A stretch of 64,000 bases of DNA. Origin: JAWLAT01 sp041395325. Lineage in GTDB: Bacteria > Pseudomonadota > Gammaproteobacteria > Xanthomonadales > SZUA-5. The stretch lies in NCBI GenBank assembly GCA_041395325.1, contig JAWLAT010000022.1:1-64000 (forward strand), in the 5' to 3' direction. Within the stretch, counting starts at the first letter, position 1. Each line of letters begins with the position of its first letter. The position numbers were made by a program, and so were the translations under genes. The notes under the pieces are model-generated. The model ran no database searches, had not been told where the DNA came from, and worked only from the letters and a program-made list of their open reading frames with translations. Below are positions 15,730 to 23,781 of this stretch, one piece after another.

Positions 15730-16212
15730 GGCGGGCTCCGGCGAACGACGGGATGTCGCGCTTGCCGATGCCTTACGCGGCCGATCGGGGTTTCCTCCGG
15801 CGGCGGTCAACCCCATTCAGAATAACTGAACAATTGAAGGCCCGAGGCGCTGGCCCGAGTTGCTCAGGCCAGAGCCCCAGCCCCGCGGATTGATCCGATC
15901 GTCGCCGGCCTCTTCGCCATCACGGGCTTCCGCATCACCCGGCACGAAGAGGGGGAGTTGAAGGCGGGGAGCTGAGTGCGGAAGACCCTATTCAGCCAGG
16001 GCCACACAAGACCGACTCAGAGCGAAGACGAACCCACTTCTCCGAGCCGAGTGTCGAGACGTTGTGGGAGCGAGCTTGCTCGCGATCTTTGTCATTTCTC
16101 TGGAAGATCAAGAGATCGCGAGCAAGCTCGCTCCCACTGAAGATCAGGTGGTCTTCGGCGAACTGCGTGCGGTTTCCCCGCGCACCATGAAACGGGCACG
16201 CGGGCAAGATCC
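15730..16212. other. 483-nt gene-free region containing a REPIN
   Basis: No credible gene was found on either strand. The region includes the promoter area of the leftward exported-protein gene (next to 15729) and an inverted pair of REP sequences at 16064-16137. It ends at the stop of the small membrane protein gene. Confidence 0.6.
16064..16137. repeat. REPIN: two REP sequences in inverted orientation
   Basis: Arms at 16064-16088 and 16113-16137 are a perfect 25-bp inverted repeat starting GTGGGAGCGAGCTTGCTCGC, separated by 24 nt. Each arm can itself fold (GCGAGC-TT-GCTCGC). The sequence is the class widespread in Pseudomonas and Xanthomonadales genomes, normally mobilised by a RAYT transposase. 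No RAYT gene is in the window. Confidence 0.9.
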
Positions 16213-16425
16213 TCAGCGTGCCTGGGCCGGGCGGCGCCGCAACCAAGGCTGCACAAACAACCAGCTGCCGGACAGCAACAGCAGCGCCAGCGGCAGCAGC
16301 GGCGCGTAGGTGATCCACGCAGGCGGTTGTCCGAAGGCCATGACCACGAAGTTGAGGACAACGCTGAGGGTGAAGGCCAACGAAACCCAGCGATGCGACT
16401 GGCGGATCCACACTTGAACGTTCAT
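16213..16425 (-). CDS. Small two-helix inner membrane protein, function unknown
   Basis: A 70-residue protein with two hydrophobic helices (about 14-34 and 42-62), a basic N-terminus (WIRQSHRW) and a basic C-terminal tail. The start at 16425 is supported by AGGAG 8 nt upstream. It begins 10 nt after the VOC gene stop, so it is the last gene of an AraC-VOC-membrane protein operon. I do not recognise a specific function. Confidence 0.6.
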   Translation of the reverse strand: MNVQVWIRQSHRWVSLAFTLSVVLNFVVMAFGQPPAWITYAPLLPLALLLLSGSWLFVQPWLRRRPAQAR

Positions 16426-16435
16426 GGTCTGCTCC

Positions 16436-16843
16436 TCAGCCACGGACCTGAATCAACTTCCAGCCATTGCCGGAAGGATCGCGAAAGCCAGCGTCGACGG
16501 TGCCGTAGCGGTCGATGGGGTCCTGCGTGATGTCCACACCCGCGGCGCGCAGGCGCTCGCACTCGGCCCGGCAGTCGGCCACGACCAGCACCAGCGGCGG
16601 CATGGCACCTTTGGCGACGAGCGCCTGCAGTGTCTGGGCGGTCGTAGCGTCGTGCACCGGCAGGCCGGGTTGGAACAGGCCGAGCTGAAAGAAGGGCTGC
16701 TCCGGGTGCTGTACCGTCAGCCAGCGGTAAGGGCCATTGCGCACATCACTGTGCACCTGGAAGCCCAGCTTGCCGGTGTAGAAGTCGAGTGCCTGGTCCT
16801 GGTCATGCACGTACAGGCCGACCACCTGGATGCCCTGATTCAT
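16436..16843 (-). CDS. VOC (glyoxalase/bleomycin resistance) family protein
   Basis: A 135-residue single-module VOC protein. It opens with IQVVGLYVHDQDQALDFYTG, the usual first beta-alpha unit, and ends with DRYGTVDAGFRDPSGNGWKL, the usual last metal-side strand. VOC proteins are dioxygenases, lyases or binding proteins, and the substrate here cannot be told from sequence. The start at 16843 lies inside the last 41 nt of the AraC-type regulator gene, which probably controls it. Confidence 0.85.
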   Translation of the reverse strand: MNQGIQVVGLYVHDQDQALDFYTGKLGFQVHSDVRNGPYRWLTVQHPEQPFFQLGLFQPGLPVHDATTAQTLQALVAKGAMPPLVLVVADCRAECERLRAAGVDITQDPIDRYGTVDAGFRDPSGNGWKLIQVRG

Positions 16844-17381
16844 CGTCGCGCTCCGTGTTGGGGGAGCCCTTTGTAGCCCGCTGTGCCTGCCGCCGCTTCT
16901 CCGAAACTGCTGCACTCAGATCCGGTCGATGCGCGGCACTGAGGACGCAATGTGGCACGGCTGCCAGCGCATCGCATTCGCGCTCGATGGCGGCGCGGAA
17001 CTCGCCCGGACTCACGCCGTTGATGTCACGAAAGATCCGGCCAAAGGTGCCCAGACTGCGCCAGCCGGTCTGGAAGGCGATGTCGGTGATCGGCCAATCG
17101 GTGTCGCGCAGCAGCGCGGTGGCGCGCTCGATTCGGCGGGTCAGCAGATAGCGGTGTGGTGGCAGGCCAAAGGCAGCCCGAAAGGAGCGGGCGAAGTGAG
17201 CCTCGGACACGTGCGCCACCTGGGCCAAACGCGGAATGGGCCAGTCTTCGTGCGAAGCGGCGTCGATACGGTCCTTGGCCCGCAGCAGCCGTCGCAGCAA
17301 CTGCGGCTCCAGATCGACAAAGCTCGTCGCGACCCGACGCGTCGGGCCGCCCCCTGCTTTTCCCATGCTCGTTCCCGCCAT
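16803..17381 (-). CDS. AraC-family transcriptional regulator
   Basis: A 192-residue protein in which the AraC double helix-turn-helix is central (about 35-135: IPRLAQVAHVSEAHFARSFRAAFG, then ATALLRDTDWPITDIAFQTGW and FGRIFRDINGVSPGEFR). There is no sizeable effector domain; the C-terminal 55 residues are basic and probably unstructured. The start may instead be ATG 17366. The 3' end overlaps the VOC gene by 41 nt, an arrangement typical of a regulator with its VOC partner. Confidence 0.85.
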   Translation of the reverse strand: MAGTSMGKAGGGPTRRVATSFVDLEPQLLRRLLRAKDRIDAASHEDWPIPRLAQVAHVSEAHFARSFRAAFGLPPHRYLLTRRIERATALLRDTDWPITDIAFQTGWRSLGTFGRIFRDINGVSPGEFRAAIERECDALAAVPHCVLSAAHRPDLSAAVSEKRRQAQRATKGSPNTERDDESGHPGGRPVRA

Positions 17382-17452
17382 CGCGCCAGGCCGATGCTAC
17401 CGCGTGGCGGGCCGGCCGCCACGCTGCAACGATCTCAAGGCAAACCTCGGCG

Positions 17453-17908
17453 TCAGCGCAGTGACTGCAGATAGCCTTCCAGCTTGGCCAGCGTCTGCTT
17501 GCCACCCTCAATGGCGCCATAGCGCTCGACCACATGGTCGCGCTCGGCACGCGTTGGGTAGCGTTGCCAGATCGCTACGCGCGTCCCCTCGCCATGTGGG
17601 GTCAGTCGGATCTCGGCCTTGAACCAGATGCGCTGGCCATCGCCGTGGTCATAGGCGAGCAGACTGGGCGCTTCGATCGCCGTAAAGATCGAGTGGTTCG
17701 GATAGCGGGTCCCGTCGGGACCGATCATCAGAAAGCGCCATTCGCCGCCGACTCGCAGATCCATCGATGGGTCTTCGATCGTGAAGCCATCCGGCCCCCA
17801 CCAGTGAATCAGATGCCGGGTGTCGGTCAGCACGGCCCACACTTGTTCGGCACTGAACGGCAGGTCACGGTGCAATAGCAGCTCCCGATCATCGTCAGTC
17901 GGTTTCAT
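17453..17908 (-). CDS. SRPBCC/AHSA1-family protein
   Basis: A 151-residue START-like protein with the AHSA1 hallmarks: LPFSAEQVWAVLTDTRHLIHWWGPDGF near the N-terminus, GGEWRFLMIGPDG in the middle and a C-terminal helix GGKQTLAKLEGYL. Members bind hydrophobic ligands or act with Hsp90-like proteins; those paired with ArsR regulators are largely uncharacterised. GAGGAG precedes the start. Its first 14 nt overlap the ArsR gene, so the pair is one operon. Confidence 0.9.
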   Translation of the reverse strand: MKPTDDDRELLLHRDLPFSAEQVWAVLTDTRHLIHWWGPDGFTIEDPSMDLRVGGEWRFLMIGPDGTRYPNHSIFTAIEAPSLLAYDHGDGQRIWFKAEIRLTPHGEGTRVAIWQRYPTRAERDHVVERYGAIEGGKQTLAKLEGYLQSLR

Positions 17909-18257
17909 CGTCGGTGCTCCTCGTTGAGGGGGTATGCAGTTCGTGCAGATAGCGGTCCAGCCGATCCAGTCGGGCCGACCAGATCTGCCGTTGCTCCTCG
18001 ATCCAGTCCGACGCCTGCGTCAGCGGCTCGATCCGCAGCCGGCAACGGCGCCATTGCGCTTGTCGCGTCCGGCTGATCAGATGCGCACGCTCCAGCACCT
18101 TCAGATGCTTGGTCACCGCGGGCAGCGACATGGTCAGCGGCTCGGCCAACTCACCCACAGTGGCCTCTCCGCGGCTGAGACGACCCAGCATGGCGCGGCG
18201 GGCCGGATGAGCCAGCGCCATGAAGACGGCGTCCAATTCGGCTTCGTATTTAACCAT
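17895..18257 (-). CDS. ArsR-family transcriptional regulator
   Basis: A 120-residue winged-helix protein with the ArsR core (FMALAHPARRAMLGRLSRG, TVGELAEPLTMSLPAVTKHLKVLE, then an RRCRLRIEPL wing). No metal-binding cysteines are present, as expected for the ArsR subgroup that travels with AHSA1 proteins. The start codon sits in the middle of a perfect 16-bp palindrome, which points to autorepression. It is followed by the overlapping AHSA1 gene. Confidence 0.9.
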   Translation of the reverse strand: MVKYEAELDAVFMALAHPARRAMLGRLSRGEATVGELAEPLTMSLPAVTKHLKVLERAHLISRTRQAQWRRCRLRIEPLTQASDWIEEQRQIWSARLDRLDRYLHELHTPSTRSTDDETD

Positions 18258-18265
18258 ATGGTTAA
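18250..18265. promoter_or_regulatory. Perfect 16-bp palindrome over the arsR start codon (probable operator)
   Basis: TTAACCATATGGTTAA is a perfect palindrome that includes the ATG of the ArsR gene (read on the minus strand). Its position would let the bound repressor block initiation or early elongation. The AT-rich flank (TTTAA) may hold the -10 region. Confidence 0.6.
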
Positions 18266-18379
18266 TTTAAGCTCGTGGTCAATGCCGGGTCAAGTCCCGC
18301 GCCACGCTTTCAACTCAGTTCAGCGGCCACTCCGTGGTGTCTGCTCGCTGGTCGGCGCACATCGGAAGCCGACGCCCGG

Positions 18380-19672
18380 TCAGGCAAAGATGTCGCGCAG
18401 CACGATGTTGTCGTCCCGATCGGGGCTGGTGGAAATCAGCGACAGCGGGCAATCCACCATGTCGGCGATCGCTTCCACATAGCGCCGCGCATTGGCCGGC
18501 AACTGGTCGTAGGCGCGGCGGCCGGCGGTGGGTTCTTGCCAGCCATCGAAAGATCGATAGATGGGTTCACACTCGGACCAGCCCGCCACGTCCAGCGGCG
18601 CCTGGTCGGTTTCCTGGCCGCGGTAGCGGTAGCCGACACAGACCTTGACCTCGTCCAGCCCGTCGAGCACGTCCAGCTTGGTCAGGCACAGACTGTCGAT
18701 GCCGTTGATGTGCACGGCGCGACGCAGGGCGACCGCGTCCAGCCAGCCGCAACGGCGCGGTCGACCGGTGCTGGCACCGACTTCCTGACCACGCTTGGCG
18801 ATGGTCGCGCCGATGTCGTCGAACAGCTCCGAGGGGAATGGGCCACCGCCAACGCGGGTCGCATAGGCCTTGGTAATGCCCAACACATGATCGAGCGAAC
18901 TGGCGCCCACGCCGGTGCCGGAACAGGCACCGCCGATCGTGGTGTTGGACGAGGTAACGAAAGGATAGGTGCCGTGATCGATGTCCAGCAGGCTGCCCTG
19001 GGCGCCCTCGAACAGGATGCGCTGACCCTGGCGGCGCAGATCGAACAAACGCGCGGCCACGTCGACCATCATGGGTCGGGCGAACTCGGCGAAGGTCTGC
19101 ATCTCGGTCAGGATCTCGGCAAAATCCAGCGGCTCGGCCTGATACCAGTGCTGCAGAATGAAGTTCTGGTAATCGAGCACGCCACGCAGCTTGTCTTCGA
19201 ACTCGCTGCCGTAATAGAGATCGGACAGGCGAATGCCACGGCGCGCTGCCTTGTCCTCATAGGCCGGACCGATGCCGCGGCCGGTGGTGCCGATTTTGCC
19301 CTTGCCGCCCTGGCGCTCACGCGCCTGATCGAGTTGCACGTGATAGGGCATGATCAGCGGCGTCGCCGGACTGAGCTTCAGCCGCGACCGCACCTCGATG
19401 CCGGCGCTCTCCAGTTCGGCCACTTCGGACTGCAGTGCCGAGGGCGACAGCACCACGCCGTTACCGATCAGGCATTCCACACCCGGACGCAGGATGCCGG
19501 ACGGGATCAGATGCAGCACGGTCTTGTGGCCGCCGATCACCAGCGTATGGCCGGCATTGTGGCCGCCCTGGAAGCGCACCACCGCCGCCACCCGCTCGGT
19601 CAGCAGGTCGACGATCTTGCCCTTGCCTTCGTCGCCCCATTGGGCGCCCAGAACGACCACCGAACTGGTCAT
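18380..19672 (-). CDS. purA: Adenylosuccinate synthetase
   Basis: At 430 residues it has the normal PurA length. It carries GAQWGDEGKGK (residues 9-19, GTP loop and catalytic Asp), GGHNAGHT, GTTGRGIGPAYEDK, EGAQG, and GGGPFPSE with the STGRPRRCGWLD GTP-site motif. It condenses IMP with aspartate using GTP, the first committed step to AMP, in the cytoplasm. AGGTAAGG precedes the chosen start. The order hflK-hflC-DUF2065-purA is conserved in gammaproteobacteria. Confidence 0.98.
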   Translation of the reverse strand: MTSSVVVLGAQWGDEGKGKIVDLLTERVAAVVRFQGGHNAGHTLVIGGHKTVLHLIPSGILRPGVECLIGNGVVLSPSALQSEVAELESAGIEVRSRLKLSPATPLIMPYHVQLDQARERQGGKGKIGTTGRGIGPAYEDKAARRGIRLSDLYYGSEFEDKLRGVLDYQNFILQHWYQAEPLDFAEILTEMQTFAEFARPMMVDVAARLFDLRRQGQRILFEGAQGSLLDIDHGTYPFVTSSNTTIGGACSGTGVGASSLDHVLGITKAYATRVGGGPFPSELFDDIGATIAKRGQEVGASTGRPRRCGWLDAVALRRAVHINGIDSLCLTKLDVLDGLDEVKVCVGYRYRGQETDQAPLDVAGWSECEPIYRSFDGWQEPTAGRRAYDQLPANARRYVEAIADMVDCPLSLISTSPDRDDNIVLRDIFA

Positions 19673-19771
19673 GACCTTACCTCGCAACAGATTGAAAGAT
19701 GAGATTTGCCCATTGAGCGTGGTCGCGTAGCGCTGCTGCTGAGCGATGAGGGACTGGCGCCAATCGGGGCC

Positions 19772-19960
19772 TCAGATGCTGCGCACGGCATAAAGCAGGA
19801 CCAGTCCACAGACCATGCTGGCGCCGCCGATCATGCGCAGTTGACGATCATCCAGCGAAATCAGCCGGGCCAGCGCCTGCCGCCAGATGGCCGGCGAGGC
19901 GAAGGGCATCAGCCCCTCGACCACCATCACCAGCGCCAGTGCTGCCCAGAGATCCTGCAC
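19772..19960 (-). CDS. DUF2065 (YjeT-like) small inner membrane protein
   Basis: A 62-residue protein with two hydrophobic helices (about 5-22 and 42-60) and the family middle segment. It lies 23 nt downstream of hflC and 99 nt upstream of purA, exactly where DUF2065/YjeT is found in Escherichia coli and relatives. The function is unknown; context suggests a link with the HflKC membrane complex. Confidence 0.85.
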   Translation of the reverse strand: MQDLWAALALVMVVEGLMPFASPAIWRQALARLISLDDRQLRMIGGASMVCGLVLLYAVRSI

Positions 19961-19983
19961 CGTTCCCGACTCCTGCGCCGAGG

Positions 19984-20847
19984 TCAGCGACGAGTCGCTT
20001 CGCCCAGATCCTTCAGCAGCGGCGAATCGTGGTCCAGCACCATGACATCCTTGCCATTGCCGATGCTCTCGCGATAGAGCTCCTGCCGGCGCAGGTATTC
20101 GTAGAAGTCCGGATCCTTGTTGTAGGCCTGAGCGTAGATCGCCGCCGCCTGCGCGTCGCCGTCACCGCGAATTTCCTGCGCTTCGCGCTCGGCTTCGGCC
20201 AGCAACACCTGCACCGTGCGATCCGCCTCGGCCTGCAGCTTCTCGGCCGCCTCACGACCCTGCGAGCGCAACTCGCTGGCCACCCGCTTGCGTTCCGAGC
20301 GCATGCGATCGAAGACCGACTCGGTGACCTGGTCCGGCAGTTCGATGCGCTTGATGCGCACATCGATGATCTCGATACCCAGATCGCGTGCCACTTCGTT
20401 GGCCTTGTCGCGCAGCGTCGCCATCATTGTCGAACGCGCATCGGCGACCACCGCCTGTAGCGTGCGCTTGTTGAACTCGTCCCGCATGCGGTCCTTGATG
20501 ATCTGGCTGAGCGCCTGATTGGCCCGCAGCTCGTCACCACGCGTGGCGGTGTAATAAGTGCCCACGTCGGAAATCCGCCACTTCACGACCGAGTCAACGG
20601 TGACGTCCTTCTTCTCCGAGGTGATGAAGCGCTCCGGCGTGGAGTCCAGCGACAGCACGCGCCGGTCGAAGTAGAGCACGTTGTTGACCAGCGGCGTCTT
20701 GAAGTGCAGCCCGGGCTTGAAGTCGCTCCGGGTGATCTCACCCAGGCGGAACAGCACCGCGTACTGGTCCTCACGCACGGTGAAGAAGCTGCTGAACAGC
20801 AGCAGCACGGCAACAACGATGCCCGCAGCAATCAGATGTTTCATCAT
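19984..20847 (-). CDS. hflC: FtsH protease modulator HflC
   Basis: A 287-residue SPFH/band-7 protein. An N-terminal transmembrane anchor (about 5-23) precedes FTVREDQYAVLFRLGEI, and a long coiled-coil region (ERKRVASELRSQGREAAEKLQAEA) leads to the DPDFYEYLRR segment. HflC assembles with HflK into the large membrane cage around FtsH and modulates its proteolysis. The gene begins one base after the hflK stop and has GGGAGGG upstream. Confidence 0.95.
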   Translation of the reverse strand: MMKHLIAAGIVVAVLLLFSSFFTVREDQYAVLFRLGEITRSDFKPGLHFKTPLVNNVLYFDRRVLSLDSTPERFITSEKKDVTVDSVVKWRISDVGTYYTATRGDELRANQALSQIIKDRMRDEFNKRTLQAVVADARSTMMATLRDKANEVARDLGIEIIDVRIKRIELPDQVTESVFDRMRSERKRVASELRSQGREAAEKLQAEADRTVQVLLAEAEREAQEIRGDGDAQAAAIYAQAYNKDPDFYEYLRRQELYRESIGNGKDVMVLDHDSPLLKDLGEATRR

Positions 20848-20848
20848 C

Positions 20849-21934
20849 TCAGTTGCCCTCCCGCCGCGTCACCACCGGCCCGTTGGCTTCAGCGCCTCGG
20901 GCCTGTTCCAGCAACTTGTCCAGCGGCACCACCATCAGGTTGCCGGAGCTGGAATCCATGATCACCTTCGGCGTGCGCTGCAAGGTGGCGCGCAGCGTGT
21001 CCAACGCGATGCGTCGGCGGGTCACATCCGGCGCGTTCTTGTACTCGGTGACCAACAACTCGAAGCGCGCCGCCTCACCGCGGGCCCGCGCAATCACCGA
21101 GTCCCGATAGCCACGCGCCTGCTCCAGCACGCGGGAGGCGCGACCACGCGCCTCGGGCACTTCCTTGCTGGCATAGGCCCGCGCCTCGTTGGCGAAGCGT
21201 TGTTCGTCCTCGCGTGCCTTGATCGCGTCATCGAAGGCTTCCTTGACCTGATCGGGCACGCGCACGTCCTGGAAGTTGAGCGTGCGGACATTGATGCCGG
21301 TGCCGTACAGATCGATCAGCTCCTGCGTCAGCCCCCGTGCTTCCAGCGTGATTTCGGCGCGACTGCCGACCAGCACTTCATCCAGGGTCCGCGAGCCCAC
21401 GACTTGACGGACGGCACTCTCGGCCGCCTGGGTCAGTGATTCCTCCGGCTGGCGTACCTGGAAGACGAAACTGCGCGCATCCTTGACGTCGTACTGCAGC
21501 GCGAAATCGATGATGATCAGATTCTCGTCGGCCGTCAGCATGCTGACGGTGTCCGAACTGGAGCGCACCTGCGTCACGTCGACTCGATAGACCTGCTCGA
21601 TCGGCCGCGGCAAGGTCCACTGCGGACCAGGCTCCAGAACCCGAACGAACTCGCCAAAGCGCAGCACCACGCCACGCTGGCGTTGATCGATGATGTGAAA
21701 GGAATCGAACAGCAGCCAGATCATCGCGATGCCGACGATCAGCAGCAGCAAGCCGCCCAGGCCGCCGCTACCACCACTGTCGCCATCACCCGAGCGGCGC
21801 TGACCGCCGCCAAACAGGCCAGCGATCGAATTCTTCAACTTGCGCAGCATGTCGTCCAGATCGGGGGGCTGCTCTCGACCACCCTTGCCACCCCAGGGAT
21901 CCTTGCGGCCGCCGCCAGGCTCATTCCAGGCCAT
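20849..21934 (-). CDS. hflK: FtsH protease modulator HflK
   Basis: A 361-residue SPFH protein with the glycine-rich N-terminal tail (MAWNEPGGGRKDPWG), one transmembrane helix (about 59-77), the band-7 domain starting FHIIDQRQRGVVLRFGE, and a coiled-coil segment ending in an acidic/polar tail. It forms the HflKC complex with the next gene. A strong GGAG lies upstream of the ATG, and the promoter should be in the 324-nt spacer to the right. Confidence 0.95.
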   Translation of the reverse strand: MAWNEPGGGRKDPWGGKGGREQPPDLDDMLRKLKNSIAGLFGGGQRRSGDGDSGGSGGLGGLLLLIVGIAMIWLLFDSFHIIDQRQRGVVLRFGEFVRVLEPGPQWTLPRPIEQVYRVDVTQVRSSSDTVSMLTADENLIIIDFALQYDVKDARSFVFQVRQPEESLTQAAESAVRQVVGSRTLDEVLVGSRAEITLEARGLTQELIDLYGTGINVRTLNFQDVRVPDQVKEAFDDAIKAREDEQRFANEARAYASKEVPEARGRASRVLEQARGYRDSVIARARGEAARFELLVTEYKNAPDVTRRRIALDTLRATLQRTPKVIMDSSSGNLMVVPLDKLLEQARGAEANGPVVTRREGN

Positions 21935-22258
21935 CGGTGCTCCTACTCCTGTCCTTTGGTCCGCGGGCCGTCACTGGCCAATCTCAGCCGATCGGAGCGC
22001 CGCTCAAATGAACCCGCAACGATACAGCAGCCACTGTGCAGCTGCCATCAAATACGCTGCGCTGAACGGCCTCGGGTCAGCCTTCGGTCAGCAGCATCGC
22101 AGGCCATGCGCTGGCTTGCCCACCCGCCTGCTGGCGCCAACAGCGACGCAATCATTGCGCTGTACTGAACGCACCGGCAGGCGCGGCGGCCGCCGTCGTG
22201 CGCTGCTGGGTTGGGAGGGTTAACATCGGAGGCTCGTCAGCAGAGGGGGTGACGTGCC
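21935..22258. other. Divergent intergenic region (324 nt) between hflK and the gene at 22259
   Basis: No gene or clear repeat is visible. It should carry the leftward hflKC-purA promoter and the rightward promoter of the small membrane protein. A purine-rich AGAGGGGG at 22242-22249 is the ribosome binding site of the latter. Confidence 0.5.
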
Positions 22259-22741
22259 GTGTGGTGGTTGATCGGCGTGATGGGTCTGATGGCAGTGGCC
22301 TTCCTCGTGCTGCTGGTGAAATTGGTGGCCCTGCGTCGCCGCCAGGGTGCCATCCGGCGATTCCTGGACAGCGCCGACGCCCTGGAATCCGAGCTGTATG
22401 AATGCCGCGATCGTATCCGGGCACTGAAGGTGGCTCTGGCCGAGATCCCAGGTGCACCGGGCATTCCCACGCTGAGCTCACTGGATTCCGATCAGCAGAT
22501 TGCCGAGGCATTGAAACGGCTGTTGTCCAATCGACTGTGGCTGCGCAACAACGTTGACAGCGCAGCGGTCCATCAGATCAGCGATGTGCAGCAGGGCATC
22601 GAACGCTCCCGCAGCCGCCTGGCGGCGCAGCTGGAGAAACTTGAGGATGCTGGCGCCGAGCTGGCCAAGGCGTCGACCCAACTGCCGGCGGCGCAATTGC
22701 AGGCCATCGCCCGCGAGGAAAACGCGCCAACCCTGCATTGA
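22259..22741 (+). CDS. Membrane-anchored coiled-coil protein, function unknown
   Basis: A 160-residue protein starting at GTG, with AGAGGGGG 9 nt upstream. One N-terminal hydrophobic helix (about 2-22, WWLIGVMGLMAVAFLVLLVKL) is followed by a basic stop-transfer (RRRQGAIRR) and a mostly helical cytosolic part with heptad character, ending IAREENAPTLH. I do not recognise a family. It precedes the MoxR gene by about 100 nt, in the same direction. Confidence 0.6.
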   Translation: MWWLIGVMGLMAVAFLVLLVKLVALRRRQGAIRRFLDSADALESELYECRDRIRALKVALAEIPGAPGIPTLSSLDSDQQIAEALKRLLSNRLWLRNNVDSAAVHQISDVQQGIERSRSRLAAQLEKLEDAGAELAKASTQLPAAQLQAIAREENAPTLH

Positions 22742-22839
22742 TCGACGCCGCTGCTCGGGGCGTTGCAGCCGCGATCTGCGCCGACGAGACAGACACGCGA
22801 TCCGGGCTAAGATGGGCTTGACTCACCCGGAGTAGCGCC

Positions 22840-23781
22840 ATGCAGGCAAGCGTTGCCGAGCTGTCCAAGAGCCATCCGATGGCCGCCGTCGAGGCTCAGG
22901 TCAATCAGGTCATCCTCGGCAAGGCGGCCGAAATCAGGCTCGCGCTGACCTGTCTGCTGGGCGGCGGGCACTTGCTGCTTGAGGACTTGCCCGGGGTGGG
23001 CAAGACCACGCTGGCCAGAGCCCTGGCCATTTCGCTGGGGCTGACCACCCGACGCGTGCAGTTCACCAGCGATCTGCTGCCTACCGACCTGACCGGCGTC
23101 TCGGTGCTCAATCGCGATGAGGGCCGCTTCGTATTCCAGCCCGGACCCTTGTTCGCCCAACTGGTGCTGGCCGACGAGATCAACCGTGGTACGCCAAAGA
23201 CGCAGAGTGCGCTGTTGGAAGCCATGGCCGAAGCCCAGGTGACTGTCGACGGCGTCAGCCATGTGCTGCCCCGACCCTTCTTCGTCATTGGTACGCAGAA
23301 TCCGATCGAACAGTCGGGCACTTTCGAGTTGCCGGAGTCGCAGCTCGATCGCTTCCTGATGTCGTTGCAGCTGGGCTATCCCGCCGTGCAAGCCGAACGC
23401 GCCTTGCTGGCCGGCGAAGACCGGCGTGACCTGTTGGCCGGTTTGAGTGCACGAAAGTCGCCCGCCGAGTTGATCCAGGCACAGGCCGAGGTCAGCCTGC
23501 TGAAGGCTGGGGAAGCGCTGCTGGACTATCTGCTGGCGCTGGTGGGTGCGACTCGTTCTGACCCGCGAATCCGCGTCGGCCTGTCGCCACGCGCGGCCCG
23601 CGGGCTACTGCAGGCTGCGCGCGCCCACGCCTATCTGGCCGGACGCCACTTCGTGATTCCGGAAGATGTGCAGGCCGCGTTCGTCCCGGTTGCGCGGCAT
23701 CGCGTGGTGTTGTCGCAAGAGTCCCGCGAGGGGGCAACGCAAGTGCTGCAGGCCTTGCTGCGCGACGTTCCTGCCCTGTGA
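22840..23781 (+). CDS. MoxR-family AAA+ ATPase
   Basis: A 313-residue AAA+ protein with Walker A GVGKTT (52-57), Walker B LVLADEIN (108-115), sensor-1 FFVIGTQNP and the C-terminal lid GLSPRAARGLLQAARAHA. MoxR ATPases act as chaperones that mature or insert partner proteins, often together with DUF58 and VWA or transglutaminase proteins. Here a DUF58 gene overlaps its stop (GTGA) and a transglutaminase-like protein follows, the usual three-gene arrangement. Confidence 0.95.
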   Translation: MQASVAELSKSHPMAAVEAQVNQVILGKAAEIRLALTCLLGGGHLLLEDLPGVGKTTLARALAISLGLTTRRVQFTSDLLPTDLTGVSVLNRDEGRFVFQPGPLFAQLVLADEINRGTPKTQSALLEAMAEAQVTVDGVSHVLPRPFFVIGTQNPIEQSGTFELPESQLDRFLMSLQLGYPAVQAERALLAGEDRRDLLAGLSARKSPAELIQAQAEVSLLKAGEALLDYLLALVGATRSDPRIRVGLSPRAARGLLQAARAHAYLAGRHFVIPEDVQAAFVPVARHRVVLSQESREGATQVLQALLRDVPAL

